Of a stretch of 6,386 nt of DNA, positions 1 to 5,922 are shown in pieces; the stretch's first letter is position 1; the number at the start of each line of letters is the position of its first letter. The notes below the pieces were generated by a model. The model did not search any database. It had not been told where the DNA came from and was given only the letters and a program-made list of their open reading frames with translations. The translations under genes were made by a program, and so were the position numbers. This DNA is from DASTOB01 sp035720425 (GTDB lineage: Bacteria > Chloroflexota > Limnocylindria > Limnocylindrales > CSP1-4). Location of the stretch: NCBI GenBank assembly GCA_035720425.1, contig DASTOB010000170.1:1-6386 (forward strand). Direction: 5' to 3'.

Positions 1-147
1 CCCGTTCACCCGTGGGACGGCTGAACGCGACGTGATGGGCGTCGGACTCGTCCCGTTCACCCGTGGGACGGCAGAACGCGACGCGAGGGGCGCCAACCGC
101 TCACTCATCACCCGCGGGGCGGTTGATGACTGTCGGCTGGACGACAG
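1..147 (+). repeat. Three-unit tandem array of covarying hairpins (51-base period)
   Basis: Seen: bases 1-32 and 52-83 are the same sequence at 31 of 32 positions, and a diverged third copy lies at 105-129. The three large hairpins occupy 3-27, 54-78 and 105-129, exactly 51 bases apart. Each has two 11-base arms around a GGG loop (14-16, 65-67, 116-118). Ten, nine and ten of the 11 positions pair, and all three share a mismatch at the seventh pair from the base. Between copies 1 and 3 the three outermost pairs change together (CGT/ACG to TCA/TGA), and the loop-closing pair changes from T-A to C-G, so pairing is kept while sequence is not. A smaller hairpin follows in copy 1 (28-32 with 40-44) and copy 3 (130-135 with 142-147). 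It is degraded in copy 2 (79-95, three of five pairs). The array may continue left of the window. I do not recognise it as a known RNA or repeat family. It could be structured leader RNA, protein-binding sites or a palindromic repeat family. Confidence 0.8.
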
Positions 148-150
148 GTC

Positions 151-166
151 ACGGTTCGACGGTTCG
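151..166 (+). repeat. Perfect 8-base tandem duplication
   Basis: ACGGTTCG occurs twice back to back between the hairpin array and the ribosome-binding-site hairpin. A small stem, GACG 158-161 with CGTC 169-172, overlaps the outer left arm of the 170-197 hairpin, so the two folds could not fully form together. No function can be assigned. Confidence 0.5.
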
Positions 167-169
167 GGC

Positions 170-197
170 GTCTACCTCTCGGACACGGGAGGTGGGC
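170..197 (+). promoter_or_regulatory. Shine-Dalgarno-sequestering hairpin upstream of the DUF2339 gene
   Basis: Seen: 170-180 pairs with 187-197 in 11 consecutive positions around the six-base loop GGACAC. Eight are Watson-Crick pairs and three are G-U wobbles (171-196, 173-194, 179-188). The right arm contains the strong ribosome-binding site GGGAGGTG (187-194), five bases from the ATG at 199, so the whole site is paired in this fold. The hairpin ends one base before the start codon. Inference: this resembles the expression platform of a translational riboswitch, thermometer or protein-controlled leader, which keeps translation off until the stem opens. No promoter was recognised in the leader, so it is not proven that the transcript includes it. 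Confidence 0.6.
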
Positions 198-198
198 C

Positions 199-2937
199 AT
201 GGTTGCGATTCTTGGGATCGGCGCACTCGCGCTGCTGCTCGGCGTGGACGCGCGATTCGTGCTCGTGCTCGTCGTTGGACTTGGATACATGGAGCTCCGG
301 CTCCAGGGGATCGACTCGCAGACCCGACGGCTGAAGGCTGCGGTCGACGCCCTTCTGGTGCGTGACCTGTATGGGGCGCCGGTCGCCCCGGCATCGGTCG
401 CCCCGGCATCGGTCGCCCCGACATCGGCCGAGATCGCACCCGCGATCCCGATCCCGCCGCCGTCGGTCGCCCCGATCCCGACCCCGCCGCCGGCCGCAAG
501 CCCGATCACGACCCCGTTGTCGGCCGCCCCCCTCCGTCCCGCCGGGCCGTCACTCACGACCCGGATCCTCCGCGCGATCGGACTCGGCACCGACTGGCGG
601 TCCGACATCGAGGCGTGGCTCGCCGGGCGGCTTCTCGCCGTCGTCGGTGGCGTCGCCGTCGTCGCGGGCGCGGCCTTCTTCCTCAGCCTCGCCTTCAGTC
701 GCGGGTGGATCGGCCCCGAAGGGCGCGTGCTCATCGGCCTTGCCGCCGGTGCCGCCCTGATCGGCCTGTCCGCCTGGCTATTTGAACGACGCTACGACCT
801 GCTCGCGCACGTGATCGTCGCCGTCGGCCTCGGGGTCACGACACTCGCCATGTTCGCGGCCACGCGGCTGTTCGAGCTCGTGCCGGTCGAAATCGGCCTT
901 GGCGGATCGATGATCGCCGCGGTCGCCGCCGCGGTCATCGCGATCCGCAACCGGTCGCAGGTCGTGGCGGGCTTCGGGCTCGTCGCCGTGCTCGCCGCAC
1001 CCCCGATCCTCGGCGCCAGCCCGACGCTCACCACGCTCGGCTTCATGGCGGTGGCGCTCGCGGGGATCACGGCGATCTCGCTGTATCGCACGTGGACGTG
1101 GCTGCCGCCGGTTGCCTTCGTCCTCGCCGCGCCGCAGCTCGCCTCGTACATCGTCGGCGACCCGGCCCCGGCGCTCGCGCTCATCGCGCTCGGCGGCTTC
1201 TGGGTCCTCAACGCCGTCGCCGCCGCGGGCGAGGAACTGCGCACCCCGTCCGGCCGACTGCGGACGTCGTCCGCCTCGCTCCTCGTCGTCAACGCCGCGT
1301 TCCTCGTGTGGGGCAGCCTCATCACCCTCGACGGGCCACTGTTCGACCTGCGGGCGGCGTTCCTCGCCGTCGTCGCGGCGGCCCACCTCGTGCTCGGCGG
1401 CCGATTCCTGCTCGCCGAGGGCGACCGACACCCGTTCGGCATGCTCGCCACGGGAACGGGTCTCGCCGCGCTCGCGATGGCGGTGCCGGTCCAGGCCGGT
1501 GGCCCGCCGGTCCCGATCGCCTGGGCGGCCGAAGCAGTCGCCGTGGCGTGGGTCGCGACGCAGCGGCGGCACCCGTACGGCGCCGCGGCCGCGGCGCTGC
1601 TCGGCCTGCTCGCGGTGTTCCACCTCGCGTTCATCGAATACCCGCTTGGCCGCGCGACGGTCGGGTTCGACGCGCCGCAGTACCCGTTCATCGGTCCGGC
1701 GGGCCTGACGCTCGCCTTCGAACTGGGCGCCATGGCGGTCGTGGCCGGGTTCGTGCGAGTCCGCGTCGTGCGAGTCGTCCTCGCTGCCGTCGGCGCGCTG
1801 CTCGTCACGGAAGCGGTGGGCTTCGAGCTGAGCGGCCACGTCCGACTCGCGGCGTGGATCGGGCTCGCGGTGCTCGCGATCGCGGCCGAGCGCCGGCTCG
1901 TCCGGGTCTCGCCGAGGCTGCCGGCCCTCGACCAAACGGATGACGTCGCGGTCGCAACGGCGGTCGGGGAGCGGACGCTCTACGCCGTCGCATCGATCGC
2001 CGGGCTCGCGGCGGTGGTCCATGCCCTGACCTCAGCGCTGTCGCCGATGCGGTTCGTCGGTGGGCTGGCAGCGTCATTCCCGGGCACGCAGGCGGTGTTC
2101 CCGGACGCGGCGCTCATCACCGCGTCATTGCTCATCGTCGGCGCGCTCGCGACGGGCGTCGCGTGGGGCACGCGGGTGGCCCTGTGGCGGTCGGCGTTGG
2201 CGGCGGGGTTCGTCGTCGCGTGGTTGCTCCCGTTCGAGCTGCCGCCGGCGGCATCCGTCGTGGGTTGGTCGGCGCTCGCGGTCGTCGGGCTCGTGGCGGA
2301 TCGGACGGTGGCGGCGCCGAGGCTCGCCGGCGGGTGGACGGGCCTCGGCGAGGGGGCGTTCGCGCTCGTGGCGCTGGCCGCAGGCCTTGCGCTCGCCGTC
2401 GTCGCTCCGCCGTCGCGCTTGTTCGTATCGGCCGCCTCGGTCCCCGTTGCGGCGCCGTTCGTCACGCCAGCCAGTGCGGCGCTCCTCGCGGTGGGGGTTG
2501 GGCTGGCGGCGATCGCCTGGTGGGCGTCGGCCGACCGCCGGATCCGGCAGGTTCGGCTGGCCGGCGGGGTCGGCGCGGGCGTGGCCGGCGTCTACCTCCT
2601 GTCGATCGGCGTGGTCGACGTGTTCGCCCGGCAGATCGGCGGGCCGATCGCGGTCGAGGAGCTGTCGAAGCAGGCACAGGTGGGGATCAGCGTGCTGTGG
2701 GCGGTCCTGGGAGGTGGCGCGTTCGTCGTCGCCCTCGTGCGCCCGATGGCCGACCCGCGTCGGTTCGGCCTCGCCCTGCTCGGCGTCGCCACGGCCAAGG
2801 TCTTCCTGTTCGACCTCGCCGCGCTCGACGTCGCGTATCGGGTGCTGTCGTTCGTGGGGCTCGGCGTCCTGCTGCTCGCGAGCGCGTACCTGTACCGACG
2901 GTTGCAGCCGTCGGGGTCGGCGGATCGGCCGTCGTGA
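199..2937 (+). CDS. DUF2339 family polytopic membrane protein
   Basis: A 912-residue integral membrane protein of the DUF2339 family (Pfam PF10101), whose biochemical role is unknown. Residues 1-30 form a first hydrophobic segment and 31-58 a short charged, probably helical stretch. Residues 60-117 are a Pro/Ala-rich linker with VAPAS repeats. The membrane body starts near residue 140 with the family-typical stretch through GWIGPEGRV (169-177) and continues as more than 20 hydrophobic segments by eye. The C-terminal block around ATAKVFLFDLAALDVAYR (864-881), followed by a last helix and a YLYRR end, is also characteristic. The ATG at 199 is chosen for the GGAGGT at 188-193 with five-base spacing; that site lies inside a hairpin. 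The overall length and architecture look normal for the family. The diguanylate cyclase gene follows 80 bases downstream on the same strand, so co-transcription is possible. Family assignment is firm; function is not. Confidence 0.93.
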   Translation: MVAILGIGALALLLGVDARFVLVLVVGLGYMELRLQGIDSQTRRLKAAVDALLVRDLYGAPVAPASVAPASVAPTSAEIAPAIPIPPPSVAPIPTPPPAASPITTPLSAAPLRPAGPSLTTRILRAIGLGTDWRSDIEAWLAGRLLAVVGGVAVVAGAAFFLSLAFSRGWIGPEGRVLIGLAAGAALIGLSAWLFERRYDLLAHVIVAVGLGVTTLAMFAATRLFELVPVEIGLGGSMIAAVAAAVIAIRNRSQVVAGFGLVAVLAAPPILGASPTLTTLGFMAVALAGITAISLYRTWTWLPPVAFVLAAPQLASYIVGDPAPALALIALGGFWVLNAVAAAGEELRTPSGRLRTSSASLLVVNAAFLVWGSLITLDGPLFDLRAAFLAVVAAAHLVLGGRFLLAEGDRHPFGMLATGTGLAALAMAVPVQAGGPPVPIAWAAEAVAVAWVATQRRHPYGAAAAALLGLLAVFHLAFIEYPLGRATVGFDAPQYPFIGPAGLTLAFELGAMAVVAGFVRVRVVRVVLAAVGALLVTEAVGFELSGHVRLAAWIGLAVLAIAAERRLVRVSPRLPALDQTDDVAVATAVGERTLYAVASIAGLAAVVHALTSALSPMRFVGGLAASFPGTQAVFPDAALITASLLIVGALATGVAWGTRVALWRSALAAGFVVAWLLPFELPPAASVVGWSALAVVGLVADRTVAAPRLAGGWTGLGEGAFALVALAAGLALAVVAPPSRLFVSAASVPVAAPFVTPASAALLAVGVGLAAIAWWASADRRIRQVRLAGGVGAGVAGVYLLSIGVVDVFARQIGGPIAVEELSKQAQVGISVLWAVLGGGAFVVALVRPMADPRRFGLALLGVATAKVFLFDLAALDVAYRVLSFVGLGVLLLASAYLYRRLQPSGSADRPS
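381..425 (+). repeat. 15-base coding tandem repeat, three copies (VAPAS units)
   Basis: Three adjacent 15-base units (381-395, 396-410, 411-425) differ by a single base in the last copy, where Ala becomes Thr. They encode VAPAS-VAPAS-VAPTS in the linker between the N-terminal helix and the DUF2339 membrane body. A partial fourth match (TCGGTCGCCCCG) is at 463-474. The unit is a whole number of codons, so copy-number change would lengthen or shorten the linker without a frameshift. Confidence 0.85.
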
Positions 2938-2942
2938 ACCAT

Positions 2943-2988
2943 CCGGGTACCTTCGGAGTGGTGCGTAGTACTCCTGGGTGAGGCCCGG
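2943..2988 (+). terminator. Possible branched stem in the DUF2339-cyclase gap
   Basis: CCGGG (2943-2947) can pair with CCCGG (2984-2988) and ACC (2949-2951) with GGT (2977-2979). These enclose a hairpin of GGAGTG (2955-2960) with TACTCC (2969-2974), which has one wobble and an eight-base loop. There is no T-run after it, so it is not a classic intrinsic terminator. It shares 2986-2988 with the next element and could compete with it. Weak evidence: short stems are common at this GC content. Confidence 0.25.
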
Positions 2989-3017
2989 CGTGCGGCGGCC
3001 GTAGGACGATCACGCCG
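2986..3017 (+). promoter_or_regulatory. Inverted repeat enclosing the cyclase ribosome-binding site
   Basis: CGGCGTG (2986-2992) and CACGCCG (3011-3017) are a perfect seven-base inverted repeat separated by 18 bases. The right arm ends on the base before the ATG at 3018. The only Shine-Dalgarno-like sequence, AGGA at 3003-3006, lies in the loop, 11 bases from the start codon, which is rather far. Folding would put a stable stem between ribosome-binding site and start codon, bringing them closer or blocking entry. A GC-rich background makes chance occurrence plausible. Confidence 0.4.
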
Positions 3018-5246
3018 ATGCGGCCGCAGGCGTTGAACCGTGCTTCCGAACCGGCCGCGCTCGACCGGCGTAGCTGGATGGCCCGCCTGTTGGGCGCGGC
3101 CGCCGATGCCCGTGCCGGCGCGGCCGCGGATACCCGCGTGGAGGCCCCGGACGACGTCCACGGGGCCCGCCTTCACGCGCTCCTCGAGATCGCGCGGCGC
3201 CTGACCGAGACGCTCGACCGACGCGAGATCTTCCGCCTCATCGTCGACGAGACGAACCGGGCCCTCCGGGCCGACGGGACGGTGATCCGGCTCCTCCACG
3301 GCGACGACCTCGCCCTCACCGCGTGGGCCGGCATCTCCGACGAGACGGCGTCGCGGATGCCCCGCTTCCGGCGCGACGAGGGCTGGTTCGCCGAGGTGCT
3401 CCGAACGGAGCGGCCGCTCGTCCGCGACGACCTGGGTACGGACCCGATCCCGGGCTTCGAGCGCTACGACGGGATCATCGATTTCGCGGCGATCGTCGTC
3501 GTGCCGCTCATCCATCGCGGCCGGATCATCGGGGCCCTCTCGTCGGTCAGTCGCGAGCCGCGTCGGTGGACTCCATCCGAAATCGAGTTCGTCACCGCGC
3601 TCGGCAACCACGCGTCGATCGCGATCCACAACGCGGAGCTGTTCGCCGAGACGGAGTCGCGCGCCGAGCAGCTCGCGGTGCTCCAGGCCGCCGCCGCCCG
3701 GATGAGCCGGGCGAGCACGGTCGAGTCGGTCGGTCGGGCGGTGGTCGAGGAGACCCGCCGCATTCTCGATTACCACAACGCCCGCGTGTACGTGATCGAG
3801 CCCCCGGACCAGGTCGTGCCGATCGCGTTCGAAGGTCGGGTCGGCGCGTACGAGATGGTCGACTTCGACCTCCTTCGGACCACGTTCGGAAAGGGCTTCA
3901 CCGGCTGGGTCGCCCAGCACGGGGAGCCGATCCTCGTCGGCAACGCGAACGCGGACCCGCGCGGCGCGACGATCACGGGAACCGACGACGTCGACGAGTC
4001 GATGCTCGTCGTGCCGATGCGCTACGACGAGACGGTGGTCGGCGTGATCACGCTCTCGAAGCTCGGCATCGACCAGTTCTCCGAGGACGACCTGCGGCTG
4101 CTCATGATCCTCGCCGACCATGCCGCGACGGCGCTCGAGTCGGCCCGACTGCTCGCCCGCAGCGACGCCCTCGCGGGCGAGCTGCGGCGGCTGCTCGACA
4201 TGTCGAGCGCGCTGTCCGCGAGCCTCGATTCACGTCAGGTCGCGAACCTCATCGCCGCCCACCTTGCGGCGGCGATGGGCGTCGACGAGTGTGCGATCAG
4301 CTATTGGGACCGCACGGCGGCGCGGGTGCTGTCGATGGGCTACTTCCCGGAGGTCCGGCTCGAGGAGCTCGAGGAGTCGTTCGACGTCGCGGGCTACCCG
4401 GAGACGCTGCGCGTCCTGCGCGACCAGGTGACGGTCGTCATCGACGCGAATGACCCGGCGGCCGACCCGGCCGAGGTGGCTCTCCTGCGCGGCGAGCGCC
4501 TGCGCATGCTCGCGATGCTGCCGCTGGTGGCCGACGGCCAGGCGATCGGGCTCGTCGAGCTCATGGCGCGCGACGCGGTCGAGTTCGACGAGCAGCGCCT
4601 CGCGATCGCCCGAACGATGGCCAACGAGGCGGCGATGGCGCTCGAGAACGCCCGACTCTACGAGGACGCCCGGTCTTTGGCGGACCGCGATCAGCTGACC
4701 GGCTTCTACAACCACCGCTATCTCCATCAGCGCCTGGGCGCGGAGGTCGTGCGGGCCCAGCGTTCGCGTCGGCCGCTCGGCGTGCTCATGCTCGACCTCG
4801 ACGACTTCAAGCTCGTGAACGACACGTTCGGCCACCTGTTCGGGGACCGGGTGCTGGGCTGGATCGCGGAGCGGGTGCGGTCTACCCTGCGCGCATCCGA
4901 TGTCGCGGCCCGCTACGGCGGGGACGAGTTCGCGATCATCCTGCCGGAGACCGACTTCGCCGCCGCCCGACAGGCGGGGCTCCGAATCCTCGAGGCGCTG
5001 CTCGTCGGTCCGTTCGTCGATGAGATCCACGGGGCGGTGCCGATTGCCGCGTCCATCGGCGTGGCAACCTACCCGGGGGACGGCCGCTCCGCGACCGACC
5101 TCATCGCGGCGGCGGACCTCGGCCTGTATCGGGTCAAGGCCGCGGGCGGGCGCGACGTCGATGCGGGTCCCGACGAGGCGTCGGGCTCCGGCGCGGCGGA
5201 TTCTGGCGCGGCGGACTCGGCCGACGGGAGTGAGTCGGCCGCCTGA
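3018..5246 (+). CDS. Soluble GAF-GAF-GAF-GGDEF diguanylate cyclase
   Basis: A 742-residue cytosolic enzyme predicted to condense two GTP into cyclic di-GMP. It has no signal peptide or membrane segment. Residues 1-48 are an Ala/Arg-rich head. Three GAF domains follow at about 51-206, 215-378 and 384-548; the second carries the typical GKGFTGWVAQHGEP stretch (291-304). The GGDEF domain spans about 553-712. Its signature GGDEF is intact at 634-638, with metal-binding Asp593 in DLDDFK and guanine-contacting Asn601 and Asp610 by comparison with PleD. RASD at 625-628 lies exactly five residues before GGDEF, so the RxxD product-inhibition site is present. The final 30 residues are a low-complexity acidic tail. 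An in-frame TGA at 2979-2981 bounds the start region. ATG 3018 is preferred, but Met21 (ATG at 3078) cannot be excluded because the first start has a weak, distant ribosome-binding site. The GAF ligands cannot be inferred. No EAL or HD-GYP phosphodiesterase domain is fused. Confidence 0.95.
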   Translation: MRPQALNRASEPAALDRRSWMARLLGAAADARAGAAADTRVEAPDDVHGARLHALLEIARRLTETLDRREIFRLIVDETNRALRADGTVIRLLHGDDLALTAWAGISDETASRMPRFRRDEGWFAEVLRTERPLVRDDLGTDPIPGFERYDGIIDFAAIVVVPLIHRGRIIGALSSVSREPRRWTPSEIEFVTALGNHASIAIHNAELFAETESRAEQLAVLQAAAARMSRASTVESVGRAVVEETRRILDYHNARVYVIEPPDQVVPIAFEGRVGAYEMVDFDLLRTTFGKGFTGWVAQHGEPILVGNANADPRGATITGTDDVDESMLVVPMRYDETVVGVITLSKLGIDQFSEDDLRLLMILADHAATALESARLLARSDALAGELRRLLDMSSALSASLDSRQVANLIAAHLAAAMGVDECAISYWDRTAARVLSMGYFPEVRLEELEESFDVAGYPETLRVLRDQVTVVIDANDPAADPAEVALLRGERLRMLAMLPLVADGQAIGLVELMARDAVEFDEQRLAIARTMANEAAMALENARLYEDARSLADRDQLTGFYNHRYLHQRLGAEVVRAQRSRRPLGVLMLDLDDFKLVNDTFGHLFGDRVLGWIAERVRSTLRASDVAARYGGDEFAIILPETDFAAARQAGLRILEALLVGPFVDEIHGAVPIAASIGVATYPGDGRSATDLIAAADLGLYRVKAAGGRDVDAGPDEASGSGAADSGAADSADGSESAA
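5190..5219 (+). repeat. 15-base coding duplication (GAADS units)
   Basis: Two adjacent 15-base units (5190-5204 and 5205-5219) differ at two bases and encode GAADS twice in the acidic tail of the cyclase, just before the stop. They lie outside the GGDEF fold and probably form a disordered tail. Confidence 0.8.
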
Positions 5247-5338
5247 GGTTCCTCGCTTCGCCCCGCTTCCTCGCGCCGCTTCGCCCCTCGCGGCGCTTCG
5301 CCCCTGGGCCGCCCCGCCCTCGCCTCGCGCGCTCCCGC
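5247..5338 (+). terminator. A-free C-rich tract after the cyclase stop, candidate rut/Rho-dependent terminator
   Basis: Starting on the first base after the TGA, 92 consecutive bases contain no A. By hand count they hold about 51 C, 24 G and 17 T. High C with C well above G is the known hallmark of Rho-loading (rut) sites. The tract includes a perfect seven-pair stem, GCGCCGC (5273-5279) with GCGGCGC (5290-5296), with a ten-base loop and no T-run. Termination here is inference; the base skew is directly visible. Confidence 0.4.
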
Positions 5339-5368
5339 AGACTATCCCTCGCGCCGCTTCGCCCCTCG
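5254..5368 (+). repeat. Dispersed CGCTTCGCCCC repeat, four copies
   Basis: The 11-mer CGCTTCGCCCC occurs at 5254-5264, 5277-5287, 5294-5304 and 5355-5365. Two copies belong to a longer identical 22-base repeat at 5269-5290 and 5347-5368, 78 bases apart. Spacing is irregular and no reading frame through the region looks protein-like, so it seems to be expanded simple sequence rather than a gene. Confidence 0.65.
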
Positions 5369-5393
5369 GCCCCCTCCGCCTCGTAGCCAGCCC

Positions 5394-5420
5394 TCGGCCG
5401 CCCCGCCCGTCGGCCGCCCC
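5394..5420 (+). repeat. TCGGCCGCCCC direct repeat
   Basis: TCGGCCGCCCC is present at 5394-5404 and 5410-5420. The same ten-base core TCGGCCGCCC recurs downstream as an exact tandem pair (5784-5805) and once inside the DUF2339 coding sequence (520-529). It is short and GC-rich, so part of the recurrence may be compositional. Confidence 0.45.
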
Positions 5421-5476
5421 TCTCCTCACCTCGCGTGCTCCCCGATCCTCCTAGGCGCCGCGCAGCGGACACTTCA

Positions 5477-5525
5477 GCACGTCGATTTCGTCGCTTGCGT
5501 CACGACGTGCGCGTTCGTCAACGCG
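5477..5525 (+). promoter_or_regulatory. Two adjoining inverted repeats in the cyclase downstream gap
   Basis: GCACGTCG (5477-5484) and CGACGTGC (5503-5510) form a perfect eight-base inverted repeat with an 18-base spacer. Directly following, CGCGTT (5510-5515) and AACGCG (5520-5525) form a six-pair hairpin with loop CGTC. The first overlaps the first palindrome of the array at 5486-5613, so the pairing options compete. They may be RNA structure or protein sites; no family is recognised. Confidence 0.4.
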
Positions 5526-5613
5526 GATCGGGTCCGTTTCGTCGGTTGCGTCACCAGGTGAGCGCCACGAGGCCTGCCATCGTCTTCTGCTCACCTGGTG
5601 AGCGCGCGAGGCC
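5486..5613 (+). repeat. Array of three covarying odd-length palindromes
   Basis: Three related palindromes with a single central base: CACG-A-CGTG (5501-5509), TCACC-A-GGTGA (5551-5561) and GCTCACC-T-GGTGAGC (5589-5603). The pair next to the centre is G-C in the first and C-G in the others, a compensatory change. The repeated context is wider. Bases 5486-5513 and 5537-5564 match at 24 of 28 positions, exactly 51 bases apart. Bases 5551-5574 and 5591-5613 match at about 21 of 24 with one gap. Odd-length palindromes of this size are typical of dimeric repressor sites, but a hairpin role is equally possible. Confidence 0.6.
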
Positions 5614-5727
5614 ACTCACCCCGCTGCGTGCTCACTGGCCGAGAATTTGACGAATCCGTGCCTCGAGCCCGGCCCGCGCCGTGCTCAGATCCCCGACGTC
5701 GGCCGTGGTGACGGCGCCCCTCGCGAA

Positions 5728-5741
5728 TCGTCACGTGACGA
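5728..5741. promoter_or_regulatory. 14-base perfect palindrome, candidate operator
   Basis: TCGTCACGTGACGA is its own reverse complement, centred on CACGTG, about 180 bases before the start of the membrane GAF gene. It shares the CAC/GTG half-site order with the palindromes at 5501-5603 but lacks the extra central bases. A dimeric transcription factor site is the natural reading; no factor can be named. Confidence 0.4.
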
Positions 5742-5783
5742 ACGCTCACCCCGTGCGCAAACGACGAAACCGATGCCCCGCTC

Positions 5784-5805
5784 TCGGCCGCCCATCGGCC
5801 GCCCA
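5784..5805 (+). repeat. Exact 11-base tandem duplication
   Basis: TCGGCCGCCCA is duplicated head to tail (5784-5794 and 5795-5805). It matches the TCGGCCGCCCC repeats near 5394-5420 apart from the last base. Non-coding; no function assigned. Confidence 0.6.
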
Positions 5806-5922
5806 CTTCGGCCAGCGCCGCACTCCCCGCCGCCCGGCCCATGAGCCTGAGGCGCTGACGCACCACTCGCTGAGCGCCGCGCTGGACGGCGAACCGCGCC
5901 GGCCCCATGCTGTGGTTCGAAC

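Larger units (their letters stand above)
5614..5922. other. Rest of the non-coding gap before the GAF membrane gene
   Basis: No convincing gene is seen; open frames here give Arg/Pro/His-rich products without domains or ribosome-binding sites. Visible small elements are CTCACCCCG followed by CTGCG or TGCG (5615-5628 and 5745-5757), a ten-base palindrome CCGACGTCGG (5693-5702), the 14-base palindrome at 5728-5741, and the tandem pair at 5784-5805. There is also a six-pair inverted repeat GGCGCT/AGCGCC (5851-5856 and 5873-5878), and GTTCGAAC (5915-5922) touching the next start codon. TTGACG at 5647-5652 resembles a -35 box but has no suitable -10 box. A promoter for the third gene probably lies in this gap but could not be pinned down. 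Confidence 0.5.

Noticed and set aside
1..129. CRISPR array
   Set aside because: Only two near-identical repeats, a third strongly changed, spacer-like gaps of 19-26 bases that share sequence and structure, and no cas genes.
1..198. Cyclic di-GMP riboswitch (GEMM) before DUF2339
   Set aside because: Attractive because a cyclase is next door, but the conserved GEMM core and tetraloop-receptor features are absent and the architecture is tandem simple hairpins.
1..334. Open + frame in which the 51-base units read as 17-residue repeats (PFTRGTAERD)
   Set aside because: The third unit changes by compensated stem pairs rather than by synonymous or conservative codons, and the frame ends inside the well-supported DUF2339 gene in another frame. 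A coding tail of an upstream gene cannot be fully excluded without the left flank.
778..2022. 414-residue open frame on the minus strand
   Set aside because: It is antisense to DUF2339, extremely rich in Arg, Asp and Glu with no domain, as expected for a mirror frame of GC-rich hydrophobic coding sequence.
5647..5675. Sigma-70 promoter from TTGACG at 5647
   Set aside because: No -10-like hexamer at 16-18 bases downstream.
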